Positions 6,336 to 14,554 of a DNA stretch of 64,000 nt are shown here, in pieces. The stretch's first letter is position 1, and every line of letters starts with the position of its first letter. This DNA comes from Actinomycetota bacterium (lineage in GTDB: Bacteria; Actinomycetota; Actinomycetes; Actinomycetales; Microbacteriaceae): assembly GCA_030838475.1 (NCBI GenBank), contig JAUZFP010000094.1, positions 20,469-84,468 on the forward strand, given 5' to 3'. Position numbers and translations under genes: made by a program. Under the pieces are notes generated by a model. That model made no database searches and was not told the origin of the DNA. It was given only the letters and a program-made list of their open reading frames with translations.

Positions 6336-9143
6336 GTGCCAGGCACGAAGAAGCTGGTCATCGTCGAGTCGCCCGCAAAGGCGAAGACGATCGGCCAGTA
6401 TCTCGGGGACGACTATGAGGTTCAGGCCTCTGTCGGTCACATCCGCGACCTGATCGAGCCCAAAAACCTCCCGCCCGAGCTGAAGAAGGGATCGCTCGGC
6501 AAGTTCTCCGTCGATGTCGAAAACAACTTCGAGCCCTACTACGTGGTCTCGGATGCGAAGAAGAAGACGGTCGCCGACCTGAAGAAGGCGCTCGCCGGAG
6601 CCTCAGAGCTCTACCTCGCAACTGATGAGGACCGCGAGGGGGAGGCCATCGCGTGGCACCTCCTGCAGGTGCTGAAGCCCAAGGTTCCCGTGCACCGCAT
6701 GGTCTTTCACGAGATCACGAAGGATGCGATCCAGGAGGCCAAGAACAACACCCGCGAACTCGACACCGCCCTCGTTGACGCGCAGGAGACTCGTCGCATC
6801 CTTGACCGGCTGTACGGATACGAGGTTTCGCCTGTGCTCTGGCGCAAGGTCGGGCCTGGCCTGTCCGCCGGTCGAGTTCAGTCCGCCGCGACGCGGCTCG
6901 TCGTCGACCGCGAGCGGGAGCGACTCGCCTTCACGGCCGCGAGCTATTGGGACCTGATCGCCCAGCTCACTCCGGCGGCGACCGAAAACCAGGACTTCGA
7001 ATCGCGTCTCGTCCGTATTAATGGAACGCGGGTTGCCGTTGGCCGGGACTTCGACGACAAGGGCGCCCTCAAGTCGGACGCGATCGCGCTCGACGAGACC
7101 GCGGCCGAGTTGCTCGCAACCGCCCTTCGCGACGCCGACGTTGCGATCACCGTCACCTCGGTCGAGTCGAAGCCGTACACGCGTCGTCCGGCGGCGCCGT
7201 TCACGACCTCAACGCTCCAGCAGGAGGCGGCACGCAAGCTGCGCTTCTCCGCCCGCCAGACGATGAGCGTCGCGCAGTCGCTGTACGAAAACGGGTACAT
7301 CACCTATATGCGAACGGACTCGCCCACGCTGTCGCAGCAGGCGCTCAACGCGGCGCGAACCCAGGCCGCTCACCTGTACGGAGCCGAGACGGTTCCGGCG
7401 TCCTCTCGCCTCTACTCCGGCAAGAACAAGAGTGCCCAGGAGGCCCACGAGGCGATTCGTCCGTCCGGCGAAACCTTCCGCACACCGGCCGAGCTGCAGT
7501 CGACCCTCCGTGGCAACGACTGGAAACTGTACGACCTGATCTGGAAGCGCACCGTCGCATCCCAGATGGCGGACGCCAAGGGCTCGACCGCGACGGTGAC
7601 GATCGCCGCCGCCCGACCCGCGGGGGAGCTGGTGACCACGACGGTGACCGGACCTGTCCAGCTGGCCGAGTTGACGGCGAGTGGCACTGTCATTACCTTC
7701 CGCGGCTTCATGTCCGCCTACGAGGAAGGCCACGACGAGGAGCGCAACGAGTCGACCGACGCGGTCGAGGCCAAGCTTCCGCCGCTGACGGAGGGGCAGA
7801 GCCTGCGGCTCGTCGAGCTCGAGGCAAAGGGCCACGAAACGAGCGCTCCGCCCCGCTACACTGAGGCCAGCCTCGTGAAGACGCTCGAAGAGCTCGGTAT
7901 CGGGCGCCCCTCGACGTACGCCGCGATCATCTCGACCATCATCGACCGCGGTTACGTCACGCCGCGCGGAACCGCCCTCGTTCCCAACTGGATCGCGTTC
8001 TCGGTGGTGCGCCTTCTCGAGGAGTACTTCGCCGACCTGGTGCAGTATGACTTCACCGCGGAAATGGAAGACGACCTTGACCGCATCGCCGGGGGCGAAG
8101 AGGACCGGGTCGAGTGGCTCACCGGTTTCTACTTCGGCAACGCGAAGCAGCGCGGTCTCCGAACCGTCATCGACAACCTCGGCGAGATCGACGCGCGCGA
8201 AATCAACTCCGTTCGGATCGATGACGACATAACGCTGCGCATCGGCAAGTACGGTCCGTACCTCGAGGTACCGACCGATGATCCGGCGACGCCGCGCCGC
8301 GTCAACATCCCCGGCGAACTTGCCCCGGATGAGTTGACCGCGGCTAAGGCTCGCGAGCTGATCGATGCTCCGGTCGTGACCGACCGCGTGATCGGTACCA
8401 ACCCGGCGAACGGCAAGCTGGTTCTTGCGAAGGATGGTCGCTACGGCCCCTACGTGACCGAGGCCGACCCAGAGCCCGAGGTGGACGAGGCCGCGGTTGC
8501 CGCTGCAGCTGCCGTCGCCGCCGAGGCCGCCGCCGCGGCCGAGGTCGAGGTCATCGACCCGAAGACCGGCGAGATTAAGAAACCTAAGAAGAAGGTCGTC
8601 AAGAAGCCGGCCGTCGTGAAGCAGCGCACCGCATCCATCTTCAAGAGCATGGATCTGGCGACCATCGACATTGAGACGGCGTTGCGCCTGCTCGACCTCC
8701 CGCGCGTGGTGGGCATCGACCCGGAGACGGGCGTCGAGATCCTGTCGCAGAACGGCAAGTTCGGCGCATACCTGAAGAAGGGCACGGACACCCGGTCGCT
8801 GCCGAGCGAGGAGTTGATCTTCGATATCGACCTGGCCGGAGCGCTCGAGCTGTACGCGCAGCCCAAGTACGGTGGCCGTTCGGCATCGAGCGCTCTGAAA
8901 GAGTTCGAGGCCGATCCGGAGAGTGGAAAGCCGATCCGGATCAAGGACGGCCGCTTCGGCGCCTACGTGACCGACGGCACGACGAACGCGACAATCCCGC
9001 GCGGCGAGGACATCGAGGACATCGACTTCGAGCGGGCGGTTCAACTTCTCGCCGACAAGCGGGCGAAGGGCCCCGCCAAGCCGAAGGCGAAGGCGCCCGC
9101 GAAGCGTCCCGCGGCGAAGCGAGCTCCAGCCAAGAAGGCCTAG
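6336..9143 (+). CDS. topA: DNA topoisomerase I
   Basis: Relaxes negative supercoils by a type IA mechanism. The 935-residue protein starts at GTG 6336 behind AAGAGGAG. It has the N-terminal TOPRIM domain (KLVIVESPAKAKTIGQYL; acidic LATDEDREGEAIAW), the catalytic tyrosine Y324 in YITYMRTDS, and GIGRPSTYAAIISTI. As usual for actinobacteria there are no C-terminal zinc fingers; repeated TopoI C-terminal modules (ETGVEILSQNGKFGAYLKKG and similar) are followed by a Lys/Ala/Pro-rich tail that binds DNA. An alanine-rich insertion (about residues 715-735) is notable. The next gene begins one base after the stop. Confidence 0.97.
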   Translation: MPGTKKLVIVESPAKAKTIGQYLGDDYEVQASVGHIRDLIEPKNLPPELKKGSLGKFSVDVENNFEPYYVVSDAKKKTVADLKKALAGASELYLATDEDREGEAIAWHLLQVLKPKVPVHRMVFHEITKDAIQEAKNNTRELDTALVDAQETRRILDRLYGYEVSPVLWRKVGPGLSAGRVQSAATRLVVDRERERLAFTAASYWDLIAQLTPAATENQDFESRLVRINGTRVAVGRDFDDKGALKSDAIALDETAAELLATALRDADVAITVTSVESKPYTRRPAAPFTTSTLQQEAARKLRFSARQTMSVAQSLYENGYITYMRTDSPTLSQQALNAARTQAAHLYGAETVPASSRLYSGKNKSAQEAHEAIRPSGETFRTPAELQSTLRGNDWKLYDLIWKRTVASQMADAKGSTATVTIAAARPAGELVTTTVTGPVQLAELTASGTVITFRGFMSAYEEGHDEERNESTDAVEAKLPPLTEGQSLRLVELEAKGHETSAPPRYTEASLVKTLEELGIGRPSTYAAIISTIIDRGYVTPRGTALVPNWIAFSVVRLLEEYFADLVQYDFTAEMEDDLDRIAGGEEDRVEWLTGFYFGNAKQRGLRTVIDNLGEIDAREINSVRIDDDITLRIGKYGPYLEVPTDDPATPRRVNIPGELAPDELTAAKARELIDAPVVTDRVIGTNPANGKLVLAKDGRYGPYVTEADPEPEVDEAAVAAAAAVAAEAAAAAEVEVIDPKTGEIKKPKKKVVKKPAVVKQRTASIFKSMDLATIDIETALRLLDLPRVVGIDPETGVEILSQNGKFGAYLKKGTDTRSLPSEELIFDIDLAGALELYAQPKYGGRSASSALKEFEADPESGKPIRIKDGRFGAYVTDGTTNATIPRGEDIEDIDFERAVQLLADKRAKGPAKPKAKAPAKRPAAKRAPAKKA

Positions 9144-9144
9144 C

Positions 9145-9759
9145 GTGACGGGTCTGTTTCTGACGATCGAGGGCGGCGACGGGTCGGGCAAGTCGACCCA
9201 GTCGGCTCTGCTCGCCGAGTGGCTCGAGGCGCAGGGTCGCACCGTGGTGCTCACCCGCGAGCCCGGCGGCACCGACTTCGGGCTCGAGGTCCGCGACCTC
9301 GTGCTGCACTGGCACGGCGACATCTCGCCGCGTGCTGAGGCTCTGCTCTACGCCGCCGATCGCGCCCATCACATTGCGACCAAGGTGCGCCCGGCACTCG
9401 ATCGCGGTGAGATCGTGCTGCAGGATCGCTATCTCGATTCGTCGGTCGCCTACCAAGGCGCCGGACGCGTGCTGGAGCCGGCCGAGATACGAAACCTTTC
9501 GCTGTGGGCGACGGAGGGTTTGCTGCCCGACCTGACGATCCTGCTCGACCTCGACGAATCGATCGGTCGCGACCGGCTCAAGGAGCGGACGAAGTACGAC
9601 CGGCTCGAGGCCGAGGAGCAAGCCTTCCACGCCCGCGTTCGCGTGGGATACCTGGCGCTGGCGACGGCGGAGCCCGACCGGTTCCTGGTTCTCGACGCAT
9701 CCGACGACCTGGATTCGCTCGCCTCGGCTATTCGCGAGCGTGTCAGCAAGCTCCTCTAG
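9145..9759 (+). CDS. tmk: Thymidylate kinase
   Basis: Phosphorylates dTMP to dTDP. 204 residues starting at GTG. The P-loop GGDGSGKST occupies residues 10-18, TREPGGT and the DRYLDSSVAYQG motif follow, and the lid region carries ERTKYDRLEAEE. The topA-tmk-holB order is a common actinobacterial replication cluster. The only unusual point is the two-base spacing from topA, which implies translational coupling. Confidence 0.96.
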   Translation: MTGLFLTIEGGDGSGKSTQSALLAEWLEAQGRTVVLTREPGGTDFGLEVRDLVLHWHGDISPRAEALLYAADRAHHIATKVRPALDRGEIVLQDRYLDSSVAYQGAGRVLEPAEIRNLSLWATEGLLPDLTILLDLDESIGRDRLKERTKYDRLEAEEQAFHARVRVGYLALATAEPDRFLVLDASDDLDSLASAIRERVSKLL

Positions 9760-9762
9760 GCT
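9757..9762 (+). promoter_or_regulatory. Candidate -10 for a leaderless holB transcript
   Basis: TAGGCT overlaps the tmk stop codon (TAG at 9757-9759) and ends six bases before the holB ATG at 9769, which lacks a Shine-Dalgarno sequence. This suggests an internal promoter giving holB its own leaderless message. Confidence 0.45.
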
Positions 9763-9768
9763 CGCAGC

Positions 9769-10914
9769 ATGGGCGTGTGGGATGAGCTGACCGGCCAGGC
9801 CGAAGCAATTGAGGTCTTCGCCGCCGCGGCCGCGGCCGGGGCGACCGGGTCAGCCATGACCCACGCCTGGCTCATCACCGGACCGCCTGGTTCGGGGCGA
9901 TCCAACCTCGCGTACGCCTTCGCCGCGGCGCTCCTGTCGCGAGACGCGGGCGACCTCGACGCGACCGAGCGGCAGGTGGCCGCGCGAACGCATCCCGATC
10001 TCGGTGTTCTGAGCACTGAGCGCGTGATCATCAGCATCGAGGAGGTTCGCCAGCTGGTCACCTCGTCGCAGTTTTCGCCATCCGTGGGCCGTTTCCGTGT
10101 GATGGTGATCGAGGATGCCGACCGGATGAGCGAGCGCACCTCGAACGTGCTGCTGAAGGCCCTCGAGGAGCCGCCGCCGCGCACCGTCTGGATCCTCTGT
10201 GCCCCCAGCGAGGCCGACCTGATTCCGACCATCCGTTCGCGGGTGCGCAGCGTTCGGCTTCGCGTGCCGAGCGTGGACGAGGTCGCCGAACTCATCTCCC
10301 GACGCGACGGCGTCGACCTTCCGACGGCGACACGTGCCGCGCGGGAATCCCAGAGCCACATCGGTATGGCACACCGCCTCGCGACCAACGACGAGGCGCG
10401 GGCGCGCCGCGAACAGACTCTCCAGATCGCCCTCGGTATCCGCACCGTGGGGGATGCGGTGCGCGCGGCCGGGGTACTGCTCGACCTCGCCGGCGACGAC
10501 GCGAAGGCGATCACCGAGGAGCGAGACGCCGAGGAGCGCGAGGGTGCCCTCCGGTCCCTCGGTATCGAGCCCGGCGGCACAATTCCCCCCGCGCTGCGGT
10601 CGCAACTGAAGAATCTTGAGGAAGACCAGAAGCGCCGGGCCACCCGCAGCCTGCGCGACGGCCTCGACCGGATCATGGTCGATCTGCTCTCGCTGTACCG
10701 CGACATCCTGCTCCTGCAGCTCGGAGCAACCATCGAGCCAATCAATCTGAGCATCCAATCCGAACTGATTGCCGCGGGTGGCAGATCGACATCCGCAGAA
10801 ACTCTGGCCACAATGGATGCCATTGCAATTGCACGCCGCAGAATCGACGGCAACGTGAGTCCGGCACTCGCACTCGAGGCCATGCTCATTTCCACAGCTA
10901 CGAATGGACCGTAA
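9769..10914 (+). CDS. holB: DNA polymerase III subunit delta'
   Basis: Clamp-loader subunit of the replicase. 381 residues: P-loop-like GPPGSGRSNLAYAFAAAL (the usual Lys of Walker A is Arg, as in most delta' subunits, which do not hydrolyse ATP), RVMVIEDADRMSERTSNVLLKALEEPP, and the SRVRSVRLRVPS sensor region. The zinc-binding cysteines of the E. coli protein are not present. It lies directly after tmk. Confidence 0.93.
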   Translation: MGVWDELTGQAEAIEVFAAAAAAGATGSAMTHAWLITGPPGSGRSNLAYAFAAALLSRDAGDLDATERQVAARTHPDLGVLSTERVIISIEEVRQLVTSSQFSPSVGRFRVMVIEDADRMSERTSNVLLKALEEPPPRTVWILCAPSEADLIPTIRSRVRSVRLRVPSVDEVAELISRRDGVDLPTATRAARESQSHIGMAHRLATNDEARARREQTLQIALGIRTVGDAVRAAGVLLDLAGDDAKAITEERDAEEREGALRSLGIEPGGTIPPALRSQLKNLEEDQKRRATRSLRDGLDRIMVDLLSLYRDILLLQLGATIEPINLSIQSELIAAGGRSTSAETLATMDAIAIARRRIDGNVSPALALEAMLISTATNGP

Positions 10915-10917
10915 CCA

Positions 10918-12489
10918 ATGAGACGTGCACCGTCAGACGCGCACCATAGATCCCTCCGGGCTGGCCTCATCGCCGCCCTCGTCGGCGTTTCCCTCGTCCT
11001 GAGTGGATGCTCGTCACTGTTCCTTCCGCAGAGCGTGACGTCGACGCCGACGGGTGAGTCGGTTTCGGCCGACCTGGCGCCCTACTACCACCAGGTGCTT
11101 ACGTGGAAGTCCTGCGACGACGGCATGCAGTGCGCGACGGCGAAGGCCCCGCTCGACTGGAGCAAGCCGGCCGGTGCATCGATATCTCTGGCGCTCATTC
11201 GGCACCGTGCGACGAACGGTCATCCACTCGGCTCGCTGCTGGTGAACCCGGGCGGCCCCGGCGCATCCGGTGTCGACTTCGTCAAGAACAGCCTCACCTT
11301 CGCGGTCGACAAGACTCTGGAGTCCAACTACGACATCGTCGGTTTCGACCCTCGTGGTGTGAATCATTCGAGCGCGATCAAGTGCTACACCGACCCGGCA
11401 ACGTTCGACACCTACATCTACGGTCTGCCCAAGGGCACGATTGGTTCCGACCAGTGGATCAACGAGGTCGAGCAGCAGAACAAGGCGTTTGGCGAGGCGT
11501 GCGCCAAGGACACCGGTGCCCTCCTCGGCCACGTCGATACCGACAGTGCCGCCAGGGATCTCGATCTGCTTCGTGCCGCGCTCGGCGACAAGAAGCTCGA
11601 CTACCTCGGCTACTCGTACGGGACACTGCTCGGCCAGACCTACGCGAACCTGTTCCCGAAGAAGACCGGACGCCTCGTGCTTGACGGTGTCGTCGATCCT
11701 ACGGTTTCGCCCTTCGAACTCAGCGCCGACCAAGCGAAGGGTTTCGAATTGGACCTTCGCGCGTTTCTCGCCGAGTGTCCGAAAATTAAGGACTGTCCCT
11801 TCACGGGCACGGTCGACCAGTCGATGACGAGCATTCGTGGGCTATTGGACAAGTTGGACCGGTCACCGATTCGCAACAGCGACGGTCGAATGCTCGGTAG
11901 CCAGACGATGTTCACCGCGATCATCTACCCGCTGTACAACACGACGAGCTGGCCGTATCTGGTGGACCTGTTCAACGACGTCGATAACGGCAGCGCAAAG
12001 ATCGCGTTCTCCTTCGCGGATGCCTACAACGATCGCAACGCGAATGGTACGTACGCCTCCAACGAGACTGAGGCGTTCATCGCAATCAACTGCCTCGACT
12101 ACCCGTCGGACCCGAACGTTTCCACCATGCGAACGCAGGAGGCGCAGCTTGACAAGCTCGCGCCGGTCTTCGGGCACGAGATGGCCTGGGGCGGGACATC
12201 CTGCTTCGACTGGCCCTACAAGCCGACGCGCACCGCCGGTGCTCTCGCGGCCAAGGGCTCCGCGCCCATCATTGTGATCGGAACGACGGGTGACCCGGCG
12301 ACCCCGTATGCGATGGCGCAGCATGTGGCGACGCTCCTTCAGAACGGCCACCTGATCACGTACCACGGCAACGGCCACACGGCGTATAACAAGGACACGA
12401 CGCCGGCCGACCAGTGCGTCAATACGGCCGTCGATGCCTTCTTCATCCACGGGACTGTTCCGCAGAGCGACCCGCAGTGTGGTGCCTGA
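10918..12489 (+). CDS. Secreted lipoprotein alpha/beta hydrolase (tripeptidyl aminopeptidase-like)
   Basis: 523 residues. A signal peptide ends in the lipobox LVLSGCSS with Cys31 as the lipidation site, so the enzyme is anchored outside the membrane. The hydrolase core shows the oxyanion segment NPGGPGASGVDF, the nucleophile elbow GYSYGT (Ser233) and a C-terminal domain with IGTTGDPATPY and the histidine region HGNGHTAYN. This layout matches the Streptomyces SlpD/SlpE-type peptidases that clip N-terminal peptides. The substrate here is unknown. The gene starts three bases after holB. Confidence 0.88.
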   Translation: MRRAPSDAHHRSLRAGLIAALVGVSLVLSGCSSLFLPQSVTSTPTGESVSADLAPYYHQVLTWKSCDDGMQCATAKAPLDWSKPAGASISLALIRHRATNGHPLGSLLVNPGGPGASGVDFVKNSLTFAVDKTLESNYDIVGFDPRGVNHSSAIKCYTDPATFDTYIYGLPKGTIGSDQWINEVEQQNKAFGEACAKDTGALLGHVDTDSAARDLDLLRAALGDKKLDYLGYSYGTLLGQTYANLFPKKTGRLVLDGVVDPTVSPFELSADQAKGFELDLRAFLAECPKIKDCPFTGTVDQSMTSIRGLLDKLDRSPIRNSDGRMLGSQTMFTAIIYPLYNTTSWPYLVDLFNDVDNGSAKIAFSFADAYNDRNANGTYASNETEAFIAINCLDYPSDPNVSTMRTQEAQLDKLAPVFGHEMAWGGTSCFDWPYKPTRTAGALAAKGSAPIIVIGTTGDPATPYAMAQHVATLLQNGHLITYHGNGHTAYNKDTTPADQCVNTAVDAFFIHGTVPQSDPQCGA

Positions 12490-12510
12490 TCCGTCCAAAT
12501 CAAGTGCAAC

Positions 12511-12527
12511 ATTGCAGACTATGCAAT
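12511..12527 (+). promoter_or_regulatory. Palindromic operator of the TetR regulator
   Basis: ATTGCA-GACTA-TGCAAT is a perfect 6-bp inverted repeat with a 5-bp spacer, centred 18 bp before the TetR start codon. The right arm runs into AATAAT (12525-12530), which lies six bases before the ATG and could be the -10 box, so a bound repressor would block its own promoter. Confidence 0.6.
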
Positions 12528-12536
12528 AATTGAGGT

Positions 12537-13184
12537 ATGCCCGCAGCTGAAATTCCGGGGCTCCGCGAGCGCAAGCGCATCGCCACCCGTCAGGCAATCC
12601 AGCGCGCCGTTTTGCGTCTTGCCCTCGATCGGGGACTCGAACACGTCACGGTCGAGGAGATCAGTCGGGAAGCCGACATTTCGCCGCGGACCTTCTTCAA
12701 CTACTTCGTCTCGAAGGAGGCGGCGATGACGGGAGACTCTCCCGCCCTCCTCGAAGAAGACCGCATCTCAGAGTTCATTGCCGGCGGTCCCACGGGGGAT
12801 CTGCTGCGCGACCTCGGTGAGCTCATTGCGACCTCGGCGGAGACGGCTTCGGAGAGCAGGGAGACGCTGCTCCTGCGTCGGGACCTGCACAACCGCTATC
12901 CACACCTCTTCGCTCTGCGTCTCGCGGGAATGAAGGCGTTCGAGGACGAGCTCGCGCTGCTCGTCGAGTCGCGTCTGGTGCACGACGATCCCGCGCTCGC
13001 TGAGGACAAGGCGGCGCTCAAATCGCGGGCCAGGTTCATTACCCTCGTCGCGTTCGCTGCCCTTCGTCACGCCTGGACCGAATGGGCCGAACCGGGTGGC
13101 GAACAGAGCGAGGGCCTCGCACCGCGGCTCCGAGATTCGTTCGACCAGCTCGAGACTCTTCTCGTGCAATCGTCCCGGGCCTGA
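12537..13184 (+). CDS. TetR family transcriptional regulator
   Basis: 215 residues. The N-terminal helix-turn-helix reads RKRIATRQAIQRAVLRLA, then VTVEEISREADISPRTFFNYF, a strong match to the TetR DNA-binding domain. The C-terminal ligand domain is unassigned. It probably autoregulates through the ATTGCA/TGCAAT palindrome just upstream. The target besides itself is not evident: the upstream hydrolase is in the same orientation and the downstream neighbour is a tRNA gene. Confidence 0.88.
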   Translation: MPAAEIPGLRERKRIATRQAIQRAVLRLALDRGLEHVTVEEISREADISPRTFFNYFVSKEAAMTGDSPALLEEDRISEFIAGGPTGDLLRDLGELIATSAETASESRETLLLRRDLHNRYPHLFALRLAGMKAFEDELALLVESRLVHDDPALAEDKAALKSRARFITLVAFAALRHAWTEWAEPGGEQSEGLAPRLRDSFDQLETLLVQSSRA

Positions 13185-13226
13185 TCGGCTAGGCTTTCAT
13201 GCTGTGCCGGGGCTCGCTCCGCACGC

Positions 13227-13299
13227 GCCGCCTTAGCTCAGTCGGTAGAGCATCTCACTCGTAATGAGAAGGTCATCAGTTCGATTCTGATAGGCGGCT
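13227..13299 (+). tRNA. tRNA-Thr (anticodon CGT)
   Basis: A complete cloverleaf can be drawn. The acceptor stem pairs 13227-13233 with 13292-13298, the D arm is GCTC/GAGC, the anticodon stem is TCTCA/TGAGA around loop CTCGTAA (anticodon CGT at 13260-13262), and the T arm is ATCAG-TTCGATT-CTGAT. The 3' CCA is not encoded (T discriminator followed by CC G). It reads ACG codons, which are common in this GC-rich genome. Confidence 0.96.
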
Positions 13300-13566
13300 C
13301 CGTCAGCCCCGCGACTTGTTCCGTTTGGGACAACTTTGCCTGCGCGCGCAGAACAGATCGTCCCAAGTGGGCGAAATAGCCGACCCACTGAGTTCATTGA
13401 GAAGGCTGGCTGAGGTCGCTTCGGTTTGCTGTTTCGGTCCCCCATAAGGCGGACATCGGTAGCCGATTTCGCCCCCAGTTCGAGGGGAGAAGCAACGGTT
13501 TTGTCCCCCCTGCGGGTTGCGCTCGTAGCCGGAGGAGCCTAACTTACCCCTAAGCACTGGTTTCAA

Positions 13567-14505
13567 ATGGGGGGACAGTGCAAACGTTGTATGGGGGTAC
13601 AAACGTTGAAAAATGCTGTAATTCTGGCGACCGCACTTGTCGCTACAGTGATTCTTATCCAGGGGGCCGCACCGGCGAGCACCGTCGTTTCGTCGCGGCT
13701 CAGCGCCAACATCGTGGCCGGCTCCGTCGCGTCGAGCAGTACTTCCGGCGCCATGTCCAAGCTTCTGCAAAGCGTGGCGCCCGCCGGGGCGCCCGCCACG
13801 GCGACTGACACTGCGGCCACCGCGAGTAGTGGCACGGTCGCGACGAATCCTGCCCAGGTCGCTCCGACTCAGGCGAGCTCGGTTTCCGCGACGTCCGCGA
13901 GTGCGGATGTTTCCGGTCGCACGTTTTCGACGACGCCGGCGACGGTCTCGGTGACGCCGACTCCGACGCCGACTCCAACACCGCCGCCCGCACCCGTGTG
14001 CCCCGCGGCGATCGGTGGATCAACTGCTGGCGCACCAGGAGCATCGGACCCGAGCGGCATCCCCGGGACCTCGTCCGCGGACCTCGCATCGTTTGCCTCG
14101 CAGTACAACGCGATTCGCGTCGCGAACTGCCTGACGCCGATCCCCTTCGCGAACATCAGGTACAGCTCCTGTCTCCAGCAACGCATGTGGTGGATGGCCG
14201 ACGACCCGAGCACGAACTCGGCCAGCGCATGGGGGCATACGAGTACGGCTGTTCGAAGTGACGGAGTCCCCATTGTCGGGTGCGACGGCGACCTCGCGGG
14301 CGGATCCGGATATACCTCGGCATCGGTCGCCACCGCGTGGTGGAACTCGGCTGATCACCGGGCATCGCTCTTCCAGCCGCCGTACTCAGGAAACGTTGCC
14401 GGCGTGTGCATCGCCTTCGCCATGACACACGGCGGAGTAAACGTCCCCGCCCCGAACGAACCCGCTTCGTTCGTCCGCGCCGCCGCGTACTGGTACGGCT
14501 GCTAG
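13567..14505 (+). CDS. Secreted CAP-domain (SCP/PR1-like) protein
   Basis: Up to 312 residues. A hydrophobic signal segment (KNAVILATALVATVILIQG) is followed by a Ser/Ala/Thr-rich stretch with a TPTPTPTPTPPPAP linker and then a CAP-like domain: LASFASQYNAIRVANCLTPI, SCLQQRMWWMADD, SAWGHTS and VATAWWNSADHRASLF. Such domains are common in secreted proteins of Microbacteriaceae; their activity is unknown. The start is uncertain. ATG 13567 and ATG 13591 lack good binding sites, whereas TTG 13606 has GGGGGT seven bases upstream and would place the preceding repeat in the untranslated leader. Confidence 0.78.
   Translation: MGGQCKRCMGVQTLKNAVILATALVATVILIQGAAPASTVVSSRLSANIVAGSVASSSTSGAMSKLLQSVAPAGAPATATDTAATASSGTVATNPAQVAPTQASSVSATSASADVSGRTFSTTPATVSVTPTPTPTPTPPPAPVCPAAIGGSTAGAPGASDPSGIPGTSSADLASFASQYNAIRVANCLTPIPFANIRYSSCLQQRMWWMADDPSTNSASAWGHTSTAVRSDGVPIVGCDGDLAGGSGYTSASVATAWWNSADHRASLFQPPYSGNVAGVCIAFAMTHGGVNVPAPNEPASFVRAAAYWYGC
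13581..13608 (+). repeat. Paired CAAACGTTG repeats at the CAP gene start
   Basis: CAAACGTTG occurs at 13581-13589 and again at 13600-13608, each with an AACGTT palindromic core, 19 bp apart. They look like a double regulatory site or a short duplication around the start region of the CAP-domain gene. The 13300-13566 stretch before it holds no supported gene, only the inverted repeat TTGGGAC/GTCCCAA (13325-13331, 13360-13366). Confidence 0.4.
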
Positions 14506-14520
14506 CAGGGGCTACCATTG

Positions 14521-14553
14521 CCTTCGGCGGCTCGGGAGGTGAGCCGCCGAAGG
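14521..14553 (+). promoter_or_regulatory. Perfect 13-bp hairpin with a Shine-Dalgarno loop
   Basis: Arms 14521-14533 (CCTTCGGCGGCTC) and 14541-14553 pair perfectly around the loop GGGAGGT. The loop contains an ideal GGAGGT anti-16S sequence, but the hairpin ends just one base before the ATG at 14555. There is no T run, so it is not a standard terminator. It lies between two same-strand genes, 15 bases after the CAP gene stop. Confidence 0.65.
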
Positions 14554-14554
14554 G

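Noticed and set aside
7209..9323. 704-codon minus-strand open frame
   Set aside because: Shadow of topA; the plus strand has the complete topoisomerase domain set.
13233..13445. Minus-strand open frame ending in NRTDDLLITSEMLYRLS
   Set aside because: It is the antisense of the tRNA-Thr gene, a well-known spurious protein annotation.
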